A DNA stretch of 7,775 bases from Christensenella sp. UBA6406. Lineage in GTDB: Bacteria; Bacillota; Clostridia; Christensenellales; UBA1242. The stretch covers positions 15,992 through 23,766 of the forward strand of contig DJPS01000007.1 of the NCBI GenBank assembly GCA_002438625.1, read 5' to 3'. Below, in pieces: positions 1 through 6,800 of this stretch. The first letter of the stretch is position 1. Each line of letters begins with the position of its first letter. A program made the translations under genes and the position numbers. The notes under the pieces are model-generated. The model had not been told where the DNA came from. It made no database searches and saw only the letters and a list, made by a program, of their open reading frames with translations.

Positions 1-246
1 TTTACTGGAAAAGTGGTTAGGGCTAAAGGTGTACATAATATCTATTATGATAGCAATACCAACACAACCTATCATTCAGTCATTATTCAAGATGCATTAG
101 GTTGTTGTGCACAAGGATTGGAGTTTATTTTGTCTAGTGATAACTATCCTTCACCAAATGAACAAATAACTGTGCAAGGAACATTTGGCACTTATGATGA
201 ATTTGGTATAAAATATTGCTGTTTATATTCTTCAAAATTAATGTAA
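1..246 (+). CDS. C-terminal part of an uncharacterised small beta-rich protein with a Cys-Cys motif (5' end outside window)
   Basis: The frame is open from base 1 to TAA at 244-246 (81 codons), so this is the C-terminal part of a gene that starts upstream. A GTG at 13 is available as a start, but no Shine-Dalgarno sequence is visible and the frame continues upstream, so an internal start is unlikely. The fragment has alternating short beta-like stretches: a 'GKVVRAKGVHNIYYD' segment, then 'QDALGCCAQGLEFIL', then 'EQITVQGTFGTYDE' and a terminal 'KYCCLYSSKL'. Two Cys-Cys pairs and the G-CCAQG-EF pattern are its most distinctive marks. The strand pattern resembles OB-fold-like C-terminal domains of hypothetical, often lipid-anchored, proteins of gut Firmicutes; that comparison is from memory and not verified. 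A metal- or redox-related role for the cysteines is only a guess. The gene is followed by a strong terminator, so it is transcriptionally separate from the lipoprotein genes downstream. Confidence 0.8.
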   Translation, partial: FTGKVVRAKGVHNIYYDSNTNTTYHSVIIQDALGCCAQGLEFILSSDNYPSPNEQITVQGTFGTYDEFGIKYCCLYSSKLM

Positions 247-302
247 TTAGCATTTTAAGCAGGTCATTTTATTAATAATAAATATTGTTTGATAATAAAA
301 AT

Positions 303-349
303 AAAAGGCATTGGAACTTTAATTAAAAAGTTTTCAATGCCTTTTTATT
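303..349 (+). terminator. Intrinsic terminator of the upstream gene, probably bidirectional
   Basis: AAAAGGCATTG (303-313) pairs with CAATGCCTTTTT (335-346). The stem continues with AACTTT (315-320) against AAAGTT (327-332), with a small bulge between, and closes on an A/T loop. The right arm runs into a T-rich tail (342-349). The hairpin lies about 57 nt after the stop codon at 246. The left flank is A-rich, so on the minus strand it would read as a T-tract, and the element could terminate in both directions. Confidence 0.88.
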
Positions 350-479
350 TCACTTAACTTTACAATTTAGCTTAAATTTTTAAATCTAAAAATTTAATCA
401 ATTTTACACATCATTTTAATAAATTTTTTCATTAAAACAATGCTAAAAATTGAATAAATAAAATTATTTTTCAATCAAC

Positions 480-500
480 TTATCCACAAAATGTGGAAAA
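480..500. promoter_or_regulatory. Inverted pair of DnaA-box-like 9-mers
   Basis: TTATCCACA at 480-488 matches the classical DnaA-box consensus exactly. TGTGGAAAA at 492-500 is the reverse complement of TTTTCCACA, one base off that consensus. The two are arranged head-to-head, forming a TCCACA-AAA-TGTGGA palindrome (483-497). A further TGTGGAAAA occurs at 711-719 in the leader. DnaA can act at promoters as a transcription factor, so DnaA-linked control is possible. An unrelated regulator recognising TCCACA-N3-TGTGGA is equally possible. No dnaA or dnaN gene is present, so an origin is not supported. Confidence 0.4.
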
Positions 501-505
501 CTTTA
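487..505 (+). repeat. 19-bp direct repeat, upstream copy
   Basis: The sequence CAAAATGTGGAAAACTTTA occurs here and again, without a mismatch, at 706-724. The copies are 219 bp apart, start to start, and lie on opposite sides of the promoter at 600-626. This copy overlaps the palindrome formed by the DnaA-box-like pair. A perfect 19-mer with internal GTGG is unlikely to be chance, even in an AT-rich region. Confidence 0.85.
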
Positions 506-559
506 CACGACAAAAATTATTAAAAATGTTCAAAAAATGCCCAAAAAGTTCAAAATAAT

Positions 560-599
560 AAAAAAAATCATTTTTTTTTAAGAAAAAAGCAAAAAATAC
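560..599 (+). promoter_or_regulatory. A/T-tract region just upstream of -35, possible UP element
   Basis: An A8 run, a T9 run, an A6 run and another A6 run lie immediately upstream of the TTGACA hexamer. Such phased A/T tracts are typical of UP elements, contacted by the C-terminal domain of the RNA polymerase alpha subunit, and of intrinsically curved DNA. In a genome this AT-rich the pattern may be partly background, so the assignment is tentative. Confidence 0.35.
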
Positions 600-626
600 T
601 TGACAAAAGGCGGGGGGGGGTATAAT
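600..626 (+). promoter_or_regulatory. Sigma-70/SigA-type promoter of the lipoprotein operon with a homopolymeric G spacer
   Basis: The -35 hexamer TTGACA (600-605) and the -10 hexamer TATAAT (621-626) are both exact consensus matches. The spacer (606-620) is AAAGGC followed by nine G, giving 15 bp, which is 1-3 bp shorter than the usual 16-18. Transcription would begin near 632-634. The first gene with a good ribosome binding site starts at 813, so the leader is about 180 nt. Gain of one or two G residues would bring the spacer to 16 or 17 bp, so promoter strength should depend on the tract length. No extended -10 TG is present, because the bases before TATAAT are all G. Confidence 0.85.
612..620 (+). 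repeat. Poly-G (G9) homopolymer inside the promoter spacer
   Basis: Nine consecutive G residues lie between C611 and the -10 hexamer. No other mononucleotide G or C run of comparable length was seen in this AT-rich window. Tracts of this length are prone to slipped-strand mispairing during replication and are known contingency loci in several pathogens when placed in promoter spacers or coding regions. The exact count should be treated with care, since homopolymers are also prone to sequencing and assembly error. Confidence 0.9.
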
Positions 627-664
627 AAAAAGTGTATAACTAATTGTTACTATAATAGTTTTTT

Positions 665-704
665 ACCCCTAAACGCCCTTCGGGCAAACGCATTTTAGGA
701 AGGT
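665..704 (+). promoter_or_regulatory. Leader hairpin
   Basis: ACCCCTAAA (665-673) pairs with TTTAGG (694-699) and GGT (702-704), with a two-base AA bulge. An inner stem GCCC (675-678) pairs with GGGC (682-685) around a TTC loop. This is by far the most GC-containing part of the leader and starts about 32 nt after the expected start of transcription. No T-tract follows, so it is not an intrinsic terminator. It could stabilise the 5' end of the transcript or bind a protein. Confidence 0.5.
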
Positions 705-705
705 T

Positions 706-724
706 CAAAATGTGGAAAACTTTA
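706..724 (+). repeat. 19-bp direct repeat, downstream copy in the leader
   Basis: This is an exact second copy of the 19-mer at 487-505. It lies downstream of the promoter, within the predicted leader, and includes the DnaA-box-like TGTGGAAAA (711-719). Unlike the upstream copy it is not preceded by TTATC, so the inverted 9-mer partner is missing here. Confidence 0.85.
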
Positions 725-725
725 A

Positions 726-760
726 ATTTTGTGCACGCAAAATCTAAAAACAAATTGCGT
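726..760 (+). promoter_or_regulatory. Two mutually exclusive small hairpins in the leader
   Basis: ATTTTG (726-731) can pair with CAAAAT (738-743). Alternatively ACGCAA (735-740) can pair with TTGCGT (755-760). The two stems share bases 738-740, so they cannot form together. ATTTTG could also pair with CAAAAT at 706-711, inside the 19-bp repeat. Each stem is only six base pairs, so a regulatory switch is possible but weakly supported. Confidence 0.25.
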
Positions 761-812
761 AAAAATTCCTTTCCCATTTGTAACAATTAAAGCAAAATAA
801 GGAGAATAAAAT

Positions 813-2453
813 ATGTTAAAGAAAAAAGTTGGAATATTAGTTGTGTTACTTATCTTAGCATTTGTGCCGTTGGTCTTTACAGGGTGTTTCTCTGATGAAG
901 AATCAAAGGCAACTTACACAGTTCAATATTCAAATAATGGACAAATTTATAAAGTGGAAGTTGAAGACGGGGCAACTTATTCAATAGATGTACCAACAAA
1001 AACGGGTTATGTTTTTAGCGGACTATATGATGCGGAAGTTGGCGGGACTAAATATGTTTCAGCAGATGGTGTAAGTGTTTCAGCGTTTTACGATAAGAAA
1101 AACATTGTTCTATATGCACAATTTTTACCAATAGATTACACTTTATTTTTCAATATTCAAGATGCAGAAGTTGTTGGAGGCTTTTCAAATAGTAAAGTTG
1201 TTACTTTTGGTCAAAATTTAGGAAGTTTACCTACAAATTTGAGCAAGAAAAATCAAGAATTTGTAGGTTGGTTTACTCAACCAAATGGGCAAGGTGTTCA
1301 AGTTTCTAATTTGTATGGCGTTCTACCTAATTACTTAAACTTAAATGAAGAATTGGCAGAATTAGCAAACGATAACAAAATTATCACGCTATACGCAAAT
1401 TTTGAAGCAAGAAAATTTGAAGTTACTTTATATGTAAATATGGATGGCTCTGGCACACCAATTACAAATAAATATGCGTATGGAACAACTGCTAGCGAAA
1501 TTATTGTGCCAAACCTTGTAAATGGTCAAGCAGTTCTAAGTTGGTCAACTCGTAAAAACGATACAGAAAAGGAATATCTATTTATAGATATAATAACAGG
1601 CGAAATAATTTTGTATGCTTGTGAATATGCACCAATCATAACATTTGATACCAATGGCGGATTATCAGTAAATTCAATAGTTGCAGTTGCTGGCTCTAAA
1701 ATTGTGCTACCAAAACCAAGCAAAACGGGTTATGAATTTGTTGGTTGGAAAGATGAAATGGGCAATTATTATACTTCAACCATTATGCCAAGCGAAAGTA
1801 TAAAGTTAAAAGCAGAATGGAATGCTGTAATTAGTTTTGATGTAAACGGCGGAAATTATGTTTCAAGTATATCAACAACAGCGGGTGATTCAATCACTTT
1901 GCCTAAAACAAGTAAAGAAAACTATATCTTTGCGGGTTGGTATGATAAAGATGGCAATATCTACACATCTACAACAATGCCAAGCGAAAGCATTAAACTT
2001 AAAGCGGGTTGGTATGCAATTAAGAAAAACACGCAAGTGTTGATATCCGAAAATTCACAAGTTGTTTCCCACTATGATTGTGGACTTATGTTAGAGCAAG
2101 ACCAAACTATACGTCTTTCAAAGTTAGTTCCAACCAATTATAATGGCAAAATCACACTAAAATGTAGTGTAAAAATTAAGAAAAGTGATAAGCGTATTAC
2201 GGATATGCTTATAGGATTTTATTCGCAAGCAAAAGTTAGCAGTGCATATCAAATATATTTAGCAAGTTATACAACAGGTCTTGTTAGCGAATGGATGCAG
2301 GCAAATTTTGCTTTTGATGTAGATTCTTCACTTGAAAATATTTTTGTTGCTTTTGGTTATAATGAGAGCACTGCATATGCAAGTAAGCATACATATTATA
2401 AAGATTTTCACGTACAAGTGGAATATGCAGATGAAAGCAAAGTGATATTTTAA
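813..2453 (+). CDS. InlB B-repeat (Listeria-Bacteroides repeat) surface lipoprotein, 546 aa
   Basis: A lipid-anchored extracellular repeat protein, probably for adhesion or cell-surface scaffolding; its ligand is unknown. Residues 1-24 are a signal peptide (KKK, then a hydrophobic core) ending in the lipobox VFTG-C25. Five beta-grasp-like repeats follow, at about 33-105, 107-200, 201-272, 276-339 and 340-403. Repeats 4 and 5 show the classic pattern FDxNGG, a PxxSK segment, GYxFxGW (W312, W376) and a closing LKAxW. Repeats 1-3 are more divergent, and repeat 2 carries an extra helix-like insert (173-187). Residues about 404-546 form a beta-rich C-terminal domain not recognised, ending KDFHVQVEY. 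The ATG at 813 is chosen because AAGGAG (799-804) lies 8 nt upstream and it gives a complete signal peptide. It is the first gene after the poly-G promoter and 67 bp before its paralogue. No LPXTG or enzymatic motif is visible. Confidence 0.93.
   Translation: MLKKKVGILVVLLILAFVPLVFTGCFSDEESKATYTVQYSNNGQIYKVEVEDGATYSIDVPTKTGYVFSGLYDAEVGGTKYVSADGVSVSAFYDKKNIVLYAQFLPIDYTLFFNIQDAEVVGGFSNSKVVTFGQNLGSLPTNLSKKNQEFVGWFTQPNGQGVQVSNLYGVLPNYLNLNEELAELANDNKIITLYANFEARKFEVTLYVNMDGSGTPITNKYAYGTTASEIIVPNLVNGQAVLSWSTRKNDTEKEYLFIDIITGEIILYACEYAPIITFDTNGGLSVNSIVAVAGSKIVLPKPSKTGYEFVGWKDEMGNYYTSTIMPSESIKLKAEWNAVISFDVNGGNYVSSISTTAGDSITLPKTSKENYIFAGWYDKDGNIYTSTTMPSESIKLKAGWYAIKKNTQVLISENSQVVSHYDCGLMLEQDQTIRLSKLVPTNYNGKITLKCSVKIKKSDKRITDMLIGFYSQAKVSSAYQIYLASYTTGLVSEWMQANFAFDVDSSLENIFVAFGYNESTAYASKHTYYKDFHVQVEYADESKVIF
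1635..2018 (+). repeat. Two tandem 192-bp (64-codon) InlB B-repeat units
   Basis: The fourth and fifth repeats of the lipoprotein at 813-2453 align without gaps at an offset of exactly 192 bp (1635-1826 and 1827-2018). By hand, about 40 of 64 residues are identical. The 14-mer ATGCCAAGCGAAAG recurs exactly at 1785-1798 and 1977-1990, encoding the shared MPSES-KLKA segment. This points to fairly recent tandem duplication inside the gene. Confidence 0.85.
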
Positions 2454-2520
2454 TGATAAAACAATTTTACAACAATTATTAATTAGTTGCTAAATTTTAA
2501 AGATTTAAGGAGAATAGATT

Positions 2521-3849
2521 ATGGAAAGTAAAAAGAGTAATTTTATAAAGGTATTATATGCCATTGCATTATTTTCAACATTAACTTGTATAATGATGTT
2601 ATTTACAGGTTGTGGCGAAAATGAAAAGGAAGAAGAAGTAAAGAAATATACAATACAATATGTTGTTGAAAATGAAAATGGTTCTAGTGTGGAATCTATT
2701 GAAATTGAAAATGATAAAGTTTATTCATTGCCTGTTCAAGATAAAGCAGGTTACAAATTTAAAGGTTATTACGATGCCCAAGAAGGCGGGGTGCAATATG
2801 TAACTTCAAAAGGTAGCAGTGTTTCAGCGTTTAATGATAAAAAGAATATGACATTATATGCACAATTTGAGCCAAAGGAATATACATTATATTTTGAAAC
2901 AAATGGTGCAACTTTGGAATATGGTGCTCAAAATTATTGTGTTGTAGTATTTGGGAATGCTATTGAATCTGTGCCAAGTGTTACAGATGATGCAGGCGAG
3001 TTTGTTGGTTGGTATATTTTTGAAGGTACAAAGGATCCAATTCAAGTGTCATCAAAAACTTCATTAAAAGTGGATTACTTAAAATTAAGAGAAAATTTAA
3101 TTCAATATGCAAATTCAAATGATGTAATAACTTTGGAAGCAGCATTTAGGTCAACAATTAATTTTAATGCAAATGGTGGAAACTATATAGAAAGTATTGA
3201 AGGATTAGCAGGAGAAATAGTAAATTTACCTGTGCCAGTAAGGGAAAATTACACTTTTGCTGGTTGGTATACTGAAAATGCAGAAAGATATTTAAACTCT
3301 AAATTGATGAAGGGAACATTATCTCTTAAAGCAGGTTGGTATGATAATTCAACGACAATACAAAAGACAATTATAGCAAATAGCAATGGTTCAGCGTTAC
3401 AAATTAAAGCACAAGATGTAAAAAATAAAATTGTTATCCAAACTGGATATGCAATAGATGTCAGCAAAATTCCTCAAAGCATAAGGGAAGAAGGAATAAC
3501 ATTTGATGTGCATTTGAAATCTTGGAATAGATATGCACCGCCAGCATTCCTTGTTACAGAAACTGGAATAACAGAAGCAAAAATTCATTTTTATGATGGT
3601 GCAAGTCTTAAAGATTCTAATGTGAAGTTATTGGCTAGTGAAAATATTTACAACAAAAGAATAAGCGATAAAGAATATAAAAATTTTATAGACCATAATT
3701 TTAGTTTTAAAGCAGAAACAAGTGCAGATAAAATCTACTTTGCTATTGCTTTAGATTTTGAAGGTAATGGAAGTTATCAAGAAGCGGTTGAGTGGATAAA
3801 AGATTTTAGTGTAACTGTTTATCCTTCATCAAAAGAATTAATTTTATAA
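2521..3849 (+). CDS. InlB B-repeat surface lipoprotein, 442 aa, paralogue of the preceding gene
   Basis: Predicted extracellular lipoprotein of unknown ligand. Signal peptide 1-30 ends in the lipobox LFTG-C31. Three InlB B-like repeats lie at about 41-116, 120-209 and 213-274. The third has the classic FNANGG, NYTFAGWY and LSLKAGW signature. Residues 275-442 form an unrecognised beta-rich domain ending KDFSVTVYP, like the preceding protein. Repeat 1 shares the SVSAF-DKKN-LYAQF block with its neighbour, and repeat 2 shares the EFVGW core and the helix-like insert (about 184-198). The architecture equals that of the 546-aa protein minus its repeats 3 and 4, which indicates gene duplication followed by repeat gain or loss. 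The start is set by AAGGAG (2507-2512), 8 nt upstream. The 67-bp gap to the previous gene and 30-bp gap to the next, without a clear terminator, suggest cotranscription. Confidence 0.93.
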   Translation: MESKKSNFIKVLYAIALFSTLTCIMMLFTGCGENEKEEEVKKYTIQYVVENENGSSVESIEIENDKVYSLPVQDKAGYKFKGYYDAQEGGVQYVTSKGSSVSAFNDKKNMTLYAQFEPKEYTLYFETNGATLEYGAQNYCVVVFGNAIESVPSVTDDAGEFVGWYIFEGTKDPIQVSSKTSLKVDYLKLRENLIQYANSNDVITLEAAFRSTINFNANGGNYIESIEGLAGEIVNLPVPVRENYTFAGWYTENAERYLNSKLMKGTLSLKAGWYDNSTTIQKTIIANSNGSALQIKAQDVKNKIVIQTGYAIDVSKIPQSIREEGITFDVHLKSWNRYAPPAFLVTETGITEAKIHFYDGASLKDSNVKLLASENIYNKRISDKEYKNFIDHNFSFKAETSADKIYFAIALDFEGNGSYQEAVEWIKDFSVTVYPSSKELIL

Positions 3850-3879
3850 TTTAAGTCTATGAAATAGGAGGGAAAGAAT

Positions 3880-6800
3880 ATGACTTTAAAGAAAAAGGTT
3901 TTAGTTATAATAACATTATTTGCAACATTAATGTTTATTCCGCTTATATTCAGTGGGTGTGGAGAATCTGCATTAGACGCACCTGAAAATATTGAATATG
4001 ATGGTGCGGTTATAACTTGGGGCAAAGTTGATAATGCGGAATATTATTATATTTCCATTAACGATGGCGAAAAGAAGCGTACAAACACAAATAGTTATGC
4101 TTATGTAGCAAATTTACAAGATTTTAGTGTGGAAGTTTATGCAGTTAAGGATAAAGATGAAAAATCCACTGAAATGAGTTTTTCTGCACTTCAAACGATA
4201 GATGTTTTAAATGTTACAAATGATGGAACATTATATTGGGATGAAATTCCTGGTGCAAATGCATATGTGGTTAGTTTAAATGGTGCAAAGAAAAGTGCTG
4301 TTGTAGATTCTTGCGAATATATGCCACAAGCGGGAAGTGATTATAGGATTAGGGTTCGCCCAATAGTGAATGGTAACAGTAGTTTTTACTCTGTTTTTGG
4401 TGCAGAAAAGAATGTATTTATAAATGTTGCACCATCAAATTTAAGGATTGAAGATAATCAAATCACTTGGGGTGGCAGTGCAACACAATATCAATTATAC
4501 ATAAATGGTGAAGATAAGGGCGTTGTATATGGAAATAGTTATTCGCTTGGAGATACGAAAGGAAAAATAGATATTGAAGTCTATGCTATTGGTAATCACA
4601 CAACAAAATTTGATTCACAAAAGACAAAAGAAACTTACAAGTTTTTAGAAAGCATAACAAATTTTCAAGTAGAAAATGGAATTTTGAATTGGTCTCCTGT
4701 TGAAGAAGCGGAAGGATATCAATTAAAAATAAATAATGTGGTTATTCAAAATAGAGTAAACACAAATAAATATGAAGATTTAACCGCTGGAGAGCAACTA
4801 AGGATTTGTGTGCGTCCGTGGGCAAGTGGAAAGTTTTATTCGCAATGGTCAGATGAACAAGATATAGTTATTTTAAAAGCACCTATTTTAAAATGGGATT
4901 CATCTATAAATTTAGATGGAGAAGCAAGGAACAATTTATCTTGGGATAGCGTTGGGGACCTTGCAAGCGGTTATGAAGTTCAAGTTGAAAAAGATGGAAG
5001 TGCAACCAGTTATCCGCTTACAACTGAATCATTTAATTTTGCGTTTGGTGATGAAGGCGAATATAGTGTAAAGGTAAAGGCGAAAGCAAAAACTGGTAAC
5101 GAAGGCTATGTTTATTATGATTCTAAATATTCAACAACTGCAACTATTATAAGGCTTTCTGCACCTAAGGCAAACACAACTGATTTTATAACAAGCAATC
5201 ACGATGATGTTACAAAAGGTTTTAGGATAAATTATCTACCAGTTCAAAATGCAACTGGATATCAACTTTTCCTAGATACGGCAAAGGTAGAAGGTGCTTA
5301 TTCTACAAACAACACTATAAATGTTAGAAGTGTTGGCGATGCAACTAAAACAAATGAGCAAAAGTATAATTATTTGGTAAAAAGCGTTGGAAGTGTAAAG
5401 AATTTTAATGGTAAACTTTTTGTAACGCTTGATAGTTTAAGTTCTAAGTCTTTATCAGTTGAAATTACAGTTCTTGCATCTCCATCAGATTTGGCTATGG
5501 ATGCGGGCAGTACAATTGCTAATTGGTCAGATGTTTCAAATGCAAATGATTATATTGTAAATTATGAAGGAAATTCATTTATAACAAGAACAAGTCAATA
5601 TGATTTAGCGGGAGTTTCTGCGGGTAGCCATAATGTTAAAGTTTGTGCTCGTGGAAATGGTGGTGCAGTTTTGCCAAGTTTCTATACGAATACGATAGAA
5701 ATTTATAAAATGAATGCTCCATATGATTTAAAAATCACAAGGGAATCAAATTACGCTTTAAGTTTTGAAAAAGATATGCACGCAACAGGTTATAAAGTTT
5801 TCCTAGATACGCAAACAGAAGCATTATCAGAAGAAAGTGCATCAAACATTTATAACTTTATAACAACAAAAGGCACAAATATAACTGTTCAATCTACTGC
5901 AAATTATTTAGATGATGCAACTAAAATATATTATATGAATTCAGATAAATCACAAGGAAAAATGTTTACAAAATTGTTAGCACCTAAATTTACTGAGAAT
6001 TCTATAAGAAATAGCGACTTATTAACTTGGGAAGCACCAAGTAATTTATCTACAACAAGGTACACACCAACTTACGATGTTTATTGTGGAAATGTTAGTC
6101 AAGGGAATGTTAATTCAAATAAATTTGTAATTAGCAACCTTAAAGGTAGCAAAGTAAAATATGCATTTACTGTAAGAGCAATAGGCGGGAATGTAAATGA
6201 GCAATCTGCATTTGTTGATAGTGAATTTTCAGATAAAATTGAGTTCTATAAGTTGGAAACACCTACAATAAGTGTTGCAAATGATTTATACAACTGGGGT
6301 TACATTGTAAATGCATCTGCATATCAAATAAGAATAGATAATGCACTAGTTAATGACCAAAAGGTTGTAGCGGGCAAAACGGAATACTCTTATAGTCCAA
6401 GTTTTTCAACTGTGGGCACGCACGAAGTTAAATTGATTGCAGTTGGCGATGGCATAACAAGTGTAAATAGTTCTCCTTTTGTTCTTAGTCAACAAGTTGC
6501 AAAATTGCTTGCACCTGAGTTTACATATCATTACACTGCGGATGCTTTTGTTGCTGGTGAAAAGATTGTTGTAGATATTAAATCTGCAATCCCTAATTGT
6601 AAGAAATATGAATATTCAATAGCGGGCGAAAGAATTGTTTCAAGCGATTTAAGTTGCTCTAAAACAATTCAAAGTGCAGGGACTTATAACATTTCAGTTG
6701 TTGCATTGGGTGGCGTTTTTGATGGCAATAATGTTTATTACATCAATTCTGTTGTCAGTGGCGGTACTGATACAAAATTAGTTTTGTTAGGTAATCCAAG

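Larger units (their letters stand above)
350..599. other. AT-rich non-coding region upstream of the lipoprotein promoter
   Basis: No plausible coding frame was seen on either strand; stops are dense in all frames and no ribosome binding site precedes a usable start. The stretch is dominated by A and T runs. Recognisable items are the DnaA-box-like pair at 480-500, the first copy of a 19-bp repeat at 487-505, two copies of GTTCAAAA 20 bp apart (528-535 and 548-555), and an A8 run (560-567) followed by T9 (571-579). Together with the leader it separates the terminated upstream gene from the lipoprotein genes. Confidence 0.7.
633..812 (+). other. Structured 5' leader of the lipoprotein operon
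   Basis: From the expected transcription start near 633 to the ATG at 813 there is about 180 nt with no convincing small ORF. It contains a branched hairpin (665-704), the second copy of the 19-bp repeat (706-724), and alternative small hairpins between 726 and 760. The ribosome binding site AAGGAG (799-804) is at the 3' end. No known riboswitch or T-box consensus was recognised. A poorly pairing A-rich stretch (761-812) precedes the start codon. Confidence 0.5.

Noticed and set aside
560..580. A8...T9 inverted run as a rho-independent terminator.
   Set aside because: The potential stem has no G-C pairs, and the upstream gene already has a strong terminator at 303-349.
480..620. Possible replication origin, from DnaA-box-like sites next to A/T-rich DNA.
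   Set aside because: Only two or three boxes, no dnaA, dnaN or parAB nearby, and the A/T richness is general in the non-coding DNA here.
651..656. A second exact TATAAT, downstream of the main -10.
   Set aside because: The bases 17 bp upstream (about 628-633) do not resemble a -35 hexamer and there is no TG extension, so the element at 621-626 is much better supported. It could cause pausing or a minor start.
1526..1723. Antisense open frames inside the lipoprotein genes (also at 3249-3467, 3397-3588, 3819-4025, 6989-7246 and 7167-7388).
   Set aside because: They lie opposite well-supported genes, have no ribosome binding sites or recognisable domains, and their composition reflects the sense-strand codons.
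1858..2043. Alternative-frame ORF within the fifth repeat of the first lipoprotein.
   Set aside because: It is a Gln/Lys-rich shadow of the tandem repeat in another frame, without a ribosome binding site.
2470..2489. CAACAATT/AATTaGTTG hairpin between the first two lipoprotein genes.
   Set aside because: The stem is weak, bulged and mostly A-T, with no T-tract directly after it. It is not convincing as a terminator; at most an mRNA processing site.
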